DNA of 64,000 nucleotides from Tanypteryx hageni (lineage: Eukaryota; Arthropoda; Insecta; Odonata; Petaluridae), in NCBI GenBank assembly GCA_028673005.1, contig CM054116.1, forward strand, positions 149,727,173-149,791,172, in the 5' to 3' direction. The notes beneath the pieces are model-generated. The model did no database searches. It worked only from the letters and a program-made list of their open reading frames with translations, and had not been told where the DNA came from. The position numbers and the translations under genes are program-made. This document shows, piece after piece, positions 23,369 through 34,812 of the stretch; position 1 is the stretch's first letter; each line of letters starts with the position of its first letter.

Positions 23369-24589
23369 GTAAGCTTCCCGTTGCATACATTACCTTTATG
23401 TTGACACCAGCAGAAGGTGCGTGCATTCTGCAAGCATTTCATCTCATCTCGAAAAAAACGTTAATGTATCAGAGAGATATTTCATCATTGGGAATATTAC
23501 TTGCGTTAATAGCCCTTTTCTCCTTATGAAATTAGACAACTTACATTTTGAATTTCATTTTTGTTTTTATCTCTCTATATTATAACCGCACTAATGTGAG
23601 CTAGAATGCTGAAACAATTCAGACTGATTATTCATAACTTATAAACAAAGGAAATATTGCGAAAACGGGATGTTTTTAAGTTTATGGGCCCCAAACATAA
23701 TTTTTTAATTCCAAAAAATTCCCATAAGATTAACATCGGAGAGCGACTTTTTAAAGTGCAGGCTTTAATTCTTTTGAAATTAAAATTAGAAAGAATTGAC
23801 GTACGATCTTCGAATATGAACTATGCTTTAGAAAAATTAATCAAGTTTCTAATTCAATTCATCTTTTTCCGCCTGCCGTTCGAAATCTCTCATATTAAAC
23901 ATTAAAAATATTTTGGGAAAATATCGCCTTTAAAACAGGCTGTTGTCTAGCCAACCAGGTAATTGTTAAATTTCGAGAATCAATTGTTGTGTCAACCCGC
24001 ATAAATGTAATATATACGAATGCACAGATAGCCTTAAGATATCGTAGGAGTTTTCGCGAAATTACGTAATCCTAATGGGACTGGGATTTAGTTTGGATTC
24101 TTTTGTTTATCTAAACGACTATATAGATGTACTAGAGTAAGAGAGAGGGGGATGTGGGGAGGGAGATAGGAAGGAAGGGATATAGAATGGAAGGTACATA
24201 GAAAGTAAAGATGGTATAGAATTAGTCTATTTTTCCAGAGAAGGAGAGAAAAAGGAGAGGGAGGGAGGATGGACGGGAGGGCGGGAGGGAGGGTGGGAGG
24301 GAGGATGGGGGGGAGGGAGGGAGGATGGTAAATTCCTTAAATTTAATACTTAATCCACGAGTACCAGTCATATTGGACTGTCAATCACGCCAGTTACTTA
24401 TAATTGTCCTAGAAATTAGAAACTTGAATTTTTATGTGCAATTTTAATCTCTTCTCCCTTACGGAAAAGGTTACATTCCAGTATTGAGATAAAGAACGAA
24501 GATTTTTTTCTTTTGGTCAATCGTTAAAAATTCCCACAGTCCACACGCAGTTTACTGAATAATAAGGTAAGTGTTAGACCAAATCATGA
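23369..24589 (+). other. Intron 2, first part, with repeat partners
   Basis: Contains the second copy of the 15850-16560 repeat (about 23690-24390), including a GGGAGGGAGG microsatellite at 24230-24330. No coding signal. Confidence 0.6.
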
Positions 24590-24770
24590 AGGTCTGTGTA
24601 TTTGTCTTGAGCTGTATGATTATTTTGAGAGGGGCAATAAAAGTGGTTCCACTAATAACACCTTGCGTGACAATTTTTCGTCATAGTAACTATCGCATTG
24701 GGCCTCTTCACCCAAAGTTCCCTAAATGTTCGCAGGAAGTACTGCAACGCGGGCTCCTAATGTTCAAATA
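24590..24770 (+). repeat. Dispersed repeat, partner at 10510-10700
   Basis: Same block order as the first copy: GAGCTGTATGATTATTTTGA, AAAAGTGGTTCCACTAATA, GCAGGAAGTACTGCAACG. Inside intron 2. Confidence 0.6.
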
Positions 24771-25459
24771 TTAACGTTGAAATCCATTAAGTTTGACTGT
24801 GCTACAACTATGATTTCCATGCTTCATAGAATGCGATAGGCGAATGACGCAATTCCTTCGTCCACTCGTGGGCTTAATAGACGCGAGTTCAATCTCGGGC
24901 AACAATTCGGGTCGCCTTGGTAACGCCCGCAATGAATACGAGAAAAAGCCCCAAAACTTCGAAAAGAAACGCGTGTTTCTGACAAATTATTTCGTTTAAC
25001 ATCTACGCATCGCAAAAGTAAAATATTTCCTAGAATTAGACATCGATTAAAATGAAAACGGGGAAATTCTGTTCATATTTACGTATTTTAATGACTGAAT
25101 GAAATAAACCTTACACCTTGAAAAATCGAAACTCCTGTTTAAACATTAAGGGAAAATACAATCGTCTCCCGGAGTCGAATCCGGGACACTTACGTCAATG
25201 AAAATAATTTTCTCGGGGTCTACTAGTCGGCAGGAAGAATATGGCGTTCACAGCATTTCTCTATGACAAACTGTTCAAGAGATAAATTAGAGTACGGACA
25301 GACATTGATTAATTATATATGAAGACAGCGAATACAACATGCCTGATAAATCCCTAGACCGTGTAAACCCGTAGGAAAGCCGGGGTAATTAGCTAGTTTA
25401 TGATAATCGTATGTTTAATGAAGGGCATTTAATAACGGGCGATTTCTCTGTAATTCCAG
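24771..25459 (+). other. Intron 2, last part
   Basis: Two B-box-like words occur (GAGTTCAATCTCGGG near 24888 and CCCGGAGTCGAATCCGGG near 25169), suggesting old SINE remnants; no A box is paired with them. Ends in a good acceptor, TTTCTCTGTAATTCCAG. Confidence 0.4.
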
Positions 25460-25562
25460 GGAACCACAGTCGGTTAGAGGAAAGAGAATCTCGGAGCCCG
25501 AGACCATGATGCATCATTTGCTGCCATTGCACGGTCTGTGCCTCCTCGGTGGACTTCCCTGA
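25460..25562 (+). CDS. LRR protein, exon 3 (C-terminus)
   Basis: After the acceptor at 25459, the first base completes the Trp codon opened by exon 2. It continues EPQSVRGKRISE, which fits an LRR cap where C-x-x-P is followed by a V/L-RG step, then a histidine/leucine-rich tail with one cysteine (LPLHGLCLLGGLP) and TGA at 25560-25562. The three exons sum to 2433 nt, exactly 811 codons. The short hydrophobic end could be a GPI-attachment signal, as in chaoptin, but it is short and has no clear cleavage site. A different last exon remains possible. Confidence 0.5.
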
Positions 25563-25849
25563 CAGCGGCAACTCTGCATTTCATGTACAACGTGTCAAAT
25601 TGGATTCGCATGGATATTTTGTAGAGCGACGATTGATCGGCAATAATAAATTGGTACAAGTAAAGTTTTATACATGAACGTGGATGAAATTTGCAAGTCA
25701 TTTATTCTAATACATTTACCGTGAACAAATTAACAGTCAAACTATGACGGCACAACATTTTAAGTAACTGCGAGAAGATTTTCGACTTTACAAAGAACAG
25801 AAATAAACTCAAACCATAGCCTTCTGATGTCGGATATAGCCACACAAAG

Positions 25850-26361
25850 CTCCAACAATTAAGAAAATAAATTGGAGCGTTACTAAGATGTAACAGCGTC
25901 AATTGTTAACAGTAGTCGTCGGTAGGTGGCGTGGTGGCGGCAGCTAAGAATATAAGATATCTCTTAAACAATGCATTATATGGAAAAATGTTTCAAACAA
26001 AGGTTGTAGCAAATTAAATATCCTACAACTTTTATTCCGATACAGTTTTACATTTATCAAATATTAAAGAAAATATTTAAAAATAACGGATAAGTGACAA
26101 GAGTTAACACCCACTTCCGGTTGACCGATTTTTACCAAAAACAAGCACATTCTTGTGACTTTTATAAAATTGTTAAATATAAAATTTCGCGTTGACCTGA
26201 TTAATAGTTTTTGAGTTAGAACACCCACAAATAGCTATCACTTATCACGTATCGTACAAAGCGTGTTCAGGGGACCTCAAAACGTCTATTTCCGTTGAAA
26301 TCTCAAAGTCGATTTTTTCATGAATACAATACTTTCCCCTATACTACGTATGTGGAGAAAG
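25850..26361 (-). repeat. CTTTCTCC-family repeat, copy 8
   Basis: From AAATTGGAGCGTTACTAAGA to CTACGTATGTGGAGAAAG; about 510 bp, missing the outer 80 bases of one end. Confidence 0.85.
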
Positions 26362-26780
26362 TAAAAACAAAACAATAACTGAAATTTAAAATGGGTATTT
26401 TATTTATGCCGAATTGAACTTTTTAAGTACAAAGATGGAAATTCGTACTGAAATGAGAGAATCACAGTCGCGTCTCACAATGGACGCACTTTACAAATGT
26501 CTCATTTGCTTTCTTCCAAAACACTTTCGCAGTTTTATTTACGAATGTCCGGATCGAAGCAAACACCGCACTGGTGCGATGCGCGATCCAGGCCTCTGGT
26601 GCATGCACCCTGCCTTTTATGAAAGTTTTGAATCGGGGAGGAGAGGAATTGGCGGTGCGTGAGTTACTGAAGTTTCAACATATAGTTTCTTTGGAAAAGA
26701 TCTAGAGGAAGCCGATGTCCAGAAGCACTCGTTCGGAAACTTTCCGACCGAAGTCTTTCCACATTCTGAAAAAGTGAACG
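26362..26780. other. No feature recognised
   Basis: One open frame of about 80 codons, without recognisable motifs. Probably repeat-derived. Confidence 0.35.
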
Positions 26781-26850
26781 TATAATGGCTGGATCAGTGA
26801 ATGATCACGGACCTGTCTACGGACGGACTACCTGTGATAACGACGACGAT
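26781..26850 (+). mobile_element. Truncated RTE-like LINE 3' end
   Basis: ATGATCACGGACCTGTCTAC and GGACTACCTGTGAT match the 3' end of the minus-strand RTE-like LINE (31562-31602, read as its reverse complement). The element is cut back to its last bases and followed by an ACG/GAT-rich tail. Confidence 0.6.
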
Positions 26851-26924
26851 ATTATGCTAGCTACTTTCTGGCAACCAAAAAGATGAAAGCCAGCTCGCAA
26901 ACTCTAGAAAAAACTGCCTCTCTC

Positions 26925-27045
26925 TCCCTCTCCCCCTCTCTCTCTCCCCTTTCTCTCTCCCCCTCCCCCCCTCCCCCTCTCTCCCTCCCCCCTCCCTCCC
27001 TCTCCCTCCCTTTCTCTCTGTCTCTCTCCCATTCTCTTCCATCAT
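26925..27045. repeat. CT-rich low-complexity tract
   Basis: TCTC/TCCC simple repeat. Open frames of serine, leucine and proline here are artefacts of composition. Confidence 0.9.
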
Positions 27046-27180
27046 TTCTCGAGCTATACACTTCATCTGATATATTTATTAATTGTATCTCAAATCAGTC
27101 TGAAAGTACTAATAAAGGAACGAATAAAGCCGTAGGAAAGCGTAGGGCCTCTTGAAGGGGAAATCAGGGCAAGCAAAAAC

Positions 27181-27450
27181 GGATGTTTGCCTTTAGATAT
27201 CGAGGCAGGGCGGTTGTTTATCCGCAGTCATCCACAGTCGCGACGCTCAATGTTATAAAACGGGGACAGCCTAAAACTTACCCCTACAACCCCTCCGTTG
27301 CTTCAGTGCGTTTTGTTACGGCCCTCCCATTGGTCGAAGGCGTTGCCAGGCAACGAGCTGCGCAAGCAGACGCTTCTCCCTCCTCCCCTCTCCTCCCCAC
27401 ACTCCTCAGCTCCCCCACCCGCTGCCCGCTTTCCGTAGGGACAGCCGATT
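27181..27450 (+). promoter_or_regulatory. Promoter-like GC-rich segment with RFX X-box
   Basis: Contains TATAAAA (27254-27260), an inverted CCAAT box (ATTGG, about 27329) and the palindrome GTTGCCAGGCAAC (27342-27354), which fits the RFX X-box. No coding exon was recognised downstream. The first 50 bases match 45896-45946, so part is a dispersed repeat. Function is inferred from motifs only. Confidence 0.3.
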
Positions 27451-27459
27451 TACCGTAAA

Positions 27460-28352
27460 TCAAATAGTTTAATTATTCCATAAATTTGGCGCAATCCATC
27501 AATTTTTTAAAGTTCTGAAAACAATTTACCCATAAAATGTTTAGGTGGGAATTGGTACTCACTTTTAAAAGAAAAGAACGGATATTTCTTTACACGTTTA
27601 TTGAGAAAAAAGACGGCAAATCAATTTACAAAATATAACAATAATATTATTGTTCCATCGATCTGTAGAAACAAATATAGGACAAGGTTGGCATAGTATA
27701 AACATGAACGGATATCACATAAGAGCTTCTTTAGGAGCACATCATGAGCAAAAATAATAAATTCTAAACATTACTGATGTAATAAAAGTACATTCAAAAA
27801 ATATTTTAAGCAAGAAGTAATAGATTACAGTTATATCGTAATATATACATAAAAATCCAGGAAGTCCTTTACATTATAATACAATACAATAAGTTATACA
27901 CAGAGCTTTTAAACTTGGGTAAATTTACATTCCTAATATGATTAGGAATTTGATTGTACAATCTTATGCACATGGCTTTAGGCTCTTGATGAAACATTGA
28001 TAATTGTTGTTGATTAACATGCAATCCTCAAATACAGGAATAATTAATAATAATAAGCTATAATACATGCTTTACTCAGATCAAAAATTAAATCAAGAGT
28101 TTTATGACCAACATTGATTTTATGATGAATTACACTGAGGAACAAGGTATTTGGTTCTGTAAATAATAGGCGGTTCTGATGTAGTTTGTAAGGCAGATTG
28201 TGAATCTTTGGGAAGATAATACAAGTTAACCATTGAGTCAACAAACAACATACATTATACATAGCATGCATAGAGATGATGTGTAGAAAGACAAAAACAC
28301 AGTAGTCACTAGATTAACAGCGTGTATGGAAAACATCAATAAAATTATTTAC
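27460..28352. other. AT-rich stretch downstream of the THAP exon
   Basis: No gene recognised. If the THAP exon belongs to a live gene, its next exon should lie here or beyond on the minus strand; none is evident. Confidence 0.4.
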
Positions 28353-28545
28353 CTGGGAGGAGTAAATTCGGAATGGAATCCTTCCGAAGTTTCATGGTGC
28401 CGTCAACAAAATTCTCCCGCGAGAAATGCTTCAGGCAAACTCTTCTGTTTTTGTAGACATTCATTGGGTCCATGCTTAGTAGCTTAGGATCCCCAATCAG
28501 CTTCATCCAAACATCAATTCGCCGATTTGAGTCGGAAGTGGGAAC
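28353..28545 (-). CDS. THAP-domain exon
   Basis: THAP domains are zinc-coordinating DNA-binding modules in cell-cycle regulators and P-element transposases. The minus-strand exon is bounded by an acceptor (ATTAATCCAG, 28546-28555) and a donor (GTAAAT, 28352 downward). It encodes VPTSDSNRRIDVWMKLIG, then RRVCLKHFSRENF, then LRKDSIPNLLLPG. The invariant W, the CxxHF zinc pair, the F and the P of the AVP-like box are all present. The first cysteine pair of the zinc site should come from an upstream exon, which I did not find. It could be host or P-element-like. No downstream exon was recognised either. Confidence 0.6.
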
Positions 28546-29554
28546 CTGGATTAATCGTTTAAAAATATACATTCTCTTGCCGATCTTGCGTATTTCACAC
28601 TCAGGCTTTTCTAAATATTAATGAATATCATATTGGCGTTCCCGCTAGGATGGTAGTGTGGAAAACGACGAGCTAAACATAAAACTGTGGATAAGCCATC
28701 GTCACCATTCAAGCCACGAACAACGAGAGCAAAATGTTTTTCTGCTCAAACAACGTCGTCCGACATATCCACTATCATGTAGGAAGCAGAGCTGAAGAAC
28801 GAATGGGAAAGCCCTCAAACAATGACGGAGGAAAATATGAGGATTACGAGGGTAGTTGCAACACATCGAGAAATAAGGGGTATATCTGTAAAACAATATA
28901 TATAAAGAAATGAAATTTAAATAAAGAAGGAGACGATGAGAGAGAAAAAATCACTCGCAGAACCCCGTATAATAATAACACACACACACGTCTGGCGAAC
29001 TAGCAGGCGACACTCGCGAAGTCGTGCATACATAAAAGCTTCACGCTCTTCCAACAACGGAAAATAACCACCGTCGACTACGCGTCGGATGTCTAACTAC
29101 GACTCGAGAGGAGGCTCCTGCGGGAGTACACGTATATACAGCGTAGGGACCGACACGGTCGAAACCTTCCAGAAATGGTGGAGGCGTCTTCGGCACGAGA
29201 GGCGGAAAACCGAGCATAGACATCGCTCAATGGGCCACTTGATGCAGATTTTATTTGCATATAAAATTTTAAATCATGTTTTCGTATATTTTGCACGCAT
29301 TTGTTTTACTGAAAACTTCGCAAACGTGGAGTAACATATTTATATATGTGGGACGCACCTCTCTAACATAAAAAAGAGAGAGCAAAGATGAAATGAAAAA
29401 ATAAAATAAGGTGACGGAGAGAGCGTATGCACCCTACTGCCCCATATATAATAATAATAATATCGTCGTTGCACATTTGTTTGTTGTCGCTACTGTTACT
29501 TTTCTCGTTATTGCTGCTTTTTTTGTTGCTTCTGGGATCGCGTGCCTGTAGTGA
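28546..29554. other. No gene recognised
   Basis: A GC-rich patch lies at 28980-29230. The first THAP exon would be expected here, but no Met-x-C-x(2-4)-C start was found. Confidence 0.4.
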
Positions 29555-29664
29555 AATGTTTAGAATTAAAAGAATATTTGTGATGATGAAATGTCTTTTT
29601 GAAAAATGAATGTTTTTTCAAGGCGAGATGAAATGCTTGCAGTATGCAAGCGCCAACTACTAGT
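29555..29664 (+). mobile_element. Helitron-like element, 3' end only
   Basis: GTTTAGAATTAAAAGAATAT to a hairpin (stem 29635-29641 and 29645-29651, GCTTGCA/TGCAAGC, loop GTA), then 8 nt, then CTAG (29660-29663) and T. A short hairpin shortly before CTRR is the Helitron 3' hallmark. Confidence 0.6.
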
Positions 29665-29669
29665 CATTA

Positions 29670-30396
29670 TATATCGAAGACTCTTACAGAGGATATAACA
29701 ACATATAACATATAGGAGGATACTAATGTTTAGGCTCTTCCAGATGTGCTGGAGATTCGAAATTTTTTTCATAGATAGGATTTTTTGCAAAACGGACTAG
29801 AAAAAAGGAAAATCTTGAAAAAGTGCAACAATGCGACCGCTAAAAATTTGCAATTGTTTAAACAAATTTTCATGGTTTATGTATTTCCGAATGTGCTATG
29901 GAGTTGAAATTTCATAAAAGAACTAAATCGGGATTATACAAATTTTGATATTTCAATTTATTTGGCAGTTAAAAATTCTTAAAATTTAAACAAATAGATA
30001 ACTGTTTAGGTACTACGGGATAAGTTAGGAAGCTGAAATTTTCAAATTATTTACAGAGTAGTGAATTTGCATAAATAAACATTTCAATTTTACCATATAT
30101 GAATTGCGGCGGCCGTTAAAAATTATTTAATTTTAAACAATTAAAAAAATATTATTTTACTTCTGTAAGTGCTACAACTTTAAAATTTGGCTAAAATGTG
30201 TATCATTAGTACCTTATAATGTAGAACGTGTAATATTTTTAAAATTGCAACATTTGGGGATTGTTTTAAACTATTATTTTTACATGTGGGAAAAACGGAA
30301 ATCGGTTTTGCACAAAATCCTAGCTAAGAAAAAAATTTCGAATCTCCAGCTCATCTGAAAGTGCCTAAACATTAGTATCCTCCTGTTATATGTTAT
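29670..30396 (+). mobile_element. Helitron-like copy A, with inverted head at its end
   Basis: Begins TATATATCGAAGACTCTTAC, directly after the previous 3' end, and runs GGAGGATACTAATGTTTAGG, GTGCTGGAGATTCGAAATTT and onward. Its last 93 bases (30304-30396) are an inverted copy of the head rather than the hairpin end. No coding frame. Non-autonomous. Confidence 0.6.
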
Positions 30397-30523
30397 CTAT
30401 TATATATCGACGACTCTTACAGAGGAGGATATAACATATAACAGGAGGATACTAATGTTTAGGCAATTCAGGATGTGCTGGAGATTCGAAATTTTTTTAA
30501 TAGGTAGGATTTTGTGCAAAACC
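30304..30523. repeat. 93-nt inverted repeat at the junction of copies A and B
   Basis: 30304-30396 is the reverse complement of 30431-30523 with about ten mismatches and a 34-nt spacer. Arms start GGTTTTGCACAAAATCCTA. Confidence 0.9.
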
Positions 30524-31172
30524 GACTAAAAAAAGCGAAAATTTTGAAAAAGTGCAGCAATGCGGTCGCTAAAAATTCGCAATTGTTTAAACAAATATTC
30601 AGGGTTTAGGCATTTCCGAATGTGCTACGGAGCTCAAATTTTTTAAATAAGTAGAATTCTTAAAAAAACGAAATAGGGATTATACAAATTTCGATATTTA
30701 AATTTGTTTGGCAGTTAAAAATTCTTAAAGTTTAAACAAATAGATAGCTGTTTAGGAACTATAGGATGATCTAGGAAGCTAAAATTTACAAATTATTTAC
30801 AGTATAGTCAATTTGCACAAATAAACATTTCAATTTTACCATATATGAATTGCAAAGGCCGTTAGAAATTATTAAAATTTAAACAATTAGAAAAATATTA
30901 TTTTATTTCTAGAAGTGCTACAACTTTAAAAATTGGCTAAAATATGTAGCAATAGTACCCCATAATGAAGATAGTGTAAAATTTTTAAAATTTCAAAATT
31001 TGAGGATAGTTTTAAACTATTATTTTTACATGTGGGAAAAACGAAAATCGCTGCAGAAATGAAATCTTTAGAATTAAAAGACTATTTGTAATGTTGAAAT
31101 TTCTGTCTGAAAAATGAATGTTCTTTTAATGTGAGATGAAATGCTTGCAGTATGCAAGCACCAACTACTAGT
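30404..31172 (+). mobile_element. Helitron-like copy B
   Basis: From TATATATCGACGACTCTTAC to the hairpin (31143-31149/31153-31159), ACCAACTA, CTAG (31168-31171), T. About 770 bp, with the same head and tail as copies A and C. In tandem, head to tail, behind copy A. Confidence 0.65.
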
Positions 31173-31495
31173 ATATATATATACATATATATAATAAAAT
31201 TAATTATTACCAAGCAAAATTGAAAAACTCGAGCTGTGATATAGTCGTGACATATTTTAAAAGCTTTGCAGGACTCGATCGACCCGCCATCTGGCGCCTT
31301 GGCTACTGACACTGACAAATGACCGTCTACGGTGCGTGAAAGGTCTTAGTTACCAGTGTGAAATGTCTCTCCTTTTCCTCACTCCATCCCTCTCTCTCCC
31401 TTTCTTTTGAAATGAGCTAATGCCTTCCAATTTTTCATCCATAAATTGTTTGATCACGACACTTGTACATTCGCCATATTCCCGTTAGTAAAATG

Positions 31496-31499
<4 letters not shown>
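31173..31499. other. Unique-looking spacer
   Basis: No gene seen; includes TATATATATA at 31172-31190 and a CT-rich patch at 31370-31400. Confidence 0.4.

Positions 31500-31562
<63 letters not shown>
31500..31562. repeat. (TA)n at the LINE 3' end
   Basis: About 31 TA units immediately 3' of the RTE-like LINE tail; likely its terminal microsatellite. Confidence 0.9.
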
Positions 31563-31564
<2 letters not shown>

Positions 31565-31599
31565 CATCATAGGTAGTCTGTCCGCAGACAGGTCCGTGA

Positions 31600-33368
31600 T
31601 TATTCATGGTTAAACCTGGTTCTCCATATACTCCTATTTTCCGCTGTCCTCTTTATATCTTGATAACTCTCTTTCCCTTTCAAATCGTCTATCAGCTGAA
31701 ACCTTTTCCTACCTCTTTCCCTTTTCCCATCTAGTTTTCCTTCTAACACGTCTTTAATCTCCTCAGGTAATGTCCAACCCAGTTAGCCTTCCTCTTTCTG
31801 ATAGTCTGTATAATCATTCGCTTCTCTCCTATTCTTCGTAGCACTTCATCGTTTTTCATCCTATCTGTCCATTTTATCATCAGCATTCTCCTCCAAGTCC
31901 ACATTTCAAAGCTTTCCAAGTATTTGATGTCATTTTTCCTTAGCGTCCATGTTTCTGCCCCATACAATGCTATACTCCATACGTAGCATTTTATCAACTT
32001 CTTGCGGATATCTTCCCTTATATTCCCTGTAAGTAGTTGTTTCTTTCTCCTGAAAGCCGCTTTTGCTTTTCCTATTCTAGTTTTGATCTCATCCGTACAT
32101 TTTGCCTCTCGTGTTATGATACTTCCAAGGTATTTATATCCTGAAACTTGTTCTAATGGCTTTCCCCCTATAGTTATGTTCAGATTCTCTTCTTTACCCG
32201 ATATTCGAATGACCTTGGATTTTTCTGTATTTATTTCCATACCGTATTTTCTACCTGTTATCATTAGTCTATTTATCATTTTTTGTAGCTCCTCTTCCTT
32301 TCTTGCTAGAAGTACTTGATCATCTGCGTATTTCACTGTTCTTATAATCCTTCCTCCAATTTTGAAATCCCCTGTGCCTTCTAAAGCTTCTTGCATTAGA
32401 CTTTCTCCATATATATTGAATAGGGTTGGCGATAGGCAGCAGCCTTGTCTTACTCCTCTACCGATATTTATTCCGCAGGTGTCCACATTCTCAAACCTGA
32501 CCTTTACAACTTGATTCTCATATAGATTCCTAATCAGTCTCCTGTCTTTCCAGTCTACACCTATATCCTTTAATATCTTCATCAACTTTACCCAATTTAC
32601 TCTATCAAAGGCCTTCTGCCAGTCTACGAAACATGCGCAGATATCTTGACTGTATTCTATTGCCCTTTCTGATATGATTCTAACTACTCCTATAGCATCT
32701 CTAGTTCCTCGTCCTTTTCTGAAAAAGAATTGATCTTCCCCTATTATTTCTTCTGCCTTTTTCTCCAGCCTTTTATTAAGAATCCTCGTGATGATCTTCG
32801 ATGTGTGTGACAGAAGGCTTATAGTTCTGTAATCTTTAGACTGCATTGCCTTTGGCTTCTTCTTTAGAGGAATCATTGTTACTTCTAGGAAATCCTGAGG
32901 CCACTCTCCCGTGTCGTAAATCTTATTAATTAATTTCGTGATCGCTTTTAGTCCTTCTGATCCTATGACTTTAAGTATCTCAGCCGGTATTCCATCGCTG
33001 CCCGTGGCTTTCCCCTTCTTTAGTTCCACTATCGCCTTTTCTACTTCGCTCTCCATAATACTTGGTCCTAAGTTGTCTTCTTCAATGTTTTCCTCATTTT
33101 CCAGTTCTATTTTTGCCGCTCCTGCCTGTTTGCTGTATAATTCCTTAATGTATTCTTCCCATACCTGTGCTACATCCTTTGTTTCTGAGACTATCTTCCC
33201 ATCCGTATTCATAATTCCTTTACCACAAATTCCATTAGACTTCTTATCTTCTAATTCCAGTGCCCTAGCGTACATCATATCGTACCATCCTAACTTCTCC
33301 ATTTGTTCTATTTCATCACATCTTCCTTTTATCCAATTTTCTCTAGCTTTATCTGTTACCCTTCTCAA
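31600..33368 (-). pseudogene. RTE/BovB-like LINE, reverse transcriptase part
   Basis: Non-LTR reverse transcriptase for target-primed copying. The longest frame (541 codons, 31743-33368) holds RT blocks in order: KGKATGSDGIPAEIL, KDYRTISLLSHTSKII, FRKGRGTRDAIG, CFVDWQKAFDRV (first catalytic Asp), RQGCCLSPTLFN, VKYADDQVLLA (catalytic YADD) and GYKYLGSIIT, then IALYGAETWTL and RRML-IKWTDR. The domain order fits RTE/BovB-type LINEs. A one-base frame change near 31780 ends the long frame; the conserved tail continues in another frame to a stop at 31600-31602. It is separated from the endonuclease part by two lesions. Catalytic residues are intact, but this copy cannot make one polyprotein. Confidence 0.85.
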
Positions 33369-33429
33369 CTCAATTGTTTATACGCCTATAGTTGGCTCTA
33401 CCTTCTTCACTGTTAACGTTTTTCCATTT

Positions 33430-34524
33430 TCATCTCTCATCCATTTTCTCCAGCATTTCCTTCGTGATCCATGGTTTTCTGATTTTCTTCTCTTGTTTTC
33501 CAATCTCTTTATCCAAGGTATCCTTGATACTGGTTTTAATTTCATCCCATTCTATATCAACGGTCTTCGGTTTGTTTTCCAACTTTCTTAGGTTATCTTC
33601 CAACTTCATGCTGACTACATCCTGCCTTTCTTTCAGTTTTTCTACGTCCCAGGTCTGTCTTTCTCTTCTCGTTTTTCTCATTTGTTTGAGCTTTGAACTC
33701 ACGTCAAGTATTAGAAGGCTGTGATCTGAATCAATGTCTGCTCCTTGAAATGCCTTGGCGTTCTTTATGCTGCTCCTGAATCTTTGTTTTACAAGGATAT
33801 AATCTATTTCGCATCTCATTCTATCTCCTCGGCTTTTCCATGTGTATAACCTTCGTTTATGGTTTTTGAACCATGTATTAGTCACTACAAGGTCATTATT
33901 GATGCAGAATTCTACGAGTTTCTCCCCTCCTCGATTTCTCTTCCCAAGTCCGTATTGCCCGACAACATTTTCTTCCTGTCCTTCTCCGACTATGCTGTTC
34001 CAATCTCCCATTATTATGCAGTTTACCTTTCCTCTTCCGTCTTCTTCGTAAATTTCATTAATTTGCTCATAGATCTCATCTATTTCTTCATCGTCATGAG
34101 CTGACGTTGGCATATATACCTGGATTATCAGCATGTCCACTGGGACTGCTTTTAGCTTTATTGCCATCAGTCTATCGTTCGTTGCTATTATCTTTGTCAC
34201 GCTTTTCAACATATCTTTCCTAAGTACCAGAGCTGCTCCCCTTTCCCCACTATTTCCTCCAGAATAAACTACCGTGAATTCTTCCGAGTCGAACTGTCCT
34301 TCTCCCTCCCATCTAGTTTCGCTTAGCTCTATAATGTCGACTCTATTTCTTCTCATTTCTTCTTTCAAGTTCTCTAGCTTTCCTGCTTTTCTCATAGTTC
34401 TTACGTTCCAAGTCCCTATTCGTAATTTACTTTCGACAAATGTTTTTCTCAAGGCAATCCCCGCCCGGAGATCCGATTGGGGGACTATTATACCTCCGGA
34501 TTGTTTTACCTCGAGAGAACTCAT
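33430..34524 (-). pseudogene. RTE/BovB-like LINE, apurinic-type endonuclease part
   Basis: Target-site endonuclease of the exonuclease-endonuclease-phosphatase fold. From the first ATG (34524) it reads IGTWNVRTM, ELSETRWEG (catalytic Glu), VQVYMPTS, IIMGDWNS (Asp/Asn pair), EIDYILV and DSDHSLLILD (SDH catalytic box), all in the expected order. The frame stops at 33430-33432 in a TGA. The same reading continues through KWKNVNSEEGR before one extra T near 33375 shifts it into the RT frame. The parent element thus had one long ORF, and this copy has one nonsense and one insertion at the joint. Confidence 0.85.
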
Positions 34525-34739
34525 ATTGTCCAACCATATAATCTTTACTAGGGATTGTAATGTGGTAGTTTCGCTCTTGCTTTCCACATCGCAGTACTGT
34601 AGCCGTTCAAATCGTCCTGATCACGCCTACAGCTGTATTGGATATAGACCCAACCAACATCATTTGTTTTCGGCTCTATACCATACTGACAGTACTGCTG
34701 CCTACTGCCAGGAACTGATGATAGTTTTTTTTTTAAATA

Positions 34740-34812
34740 AAACCTCCATTCGAGGGGTTTGTACCCCCGAACTTTGCAATAGAAAGCCGACACGCTAACC
34801 ACTACACCACCC

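Noticed and set aside
32002..34798. Plus-strand frames of 70-217 codons across the RTE-like LINE
   Set aside because: They are antisense shadows of the endonuclease and RT, with F/S/I-rich composition and no motifs.
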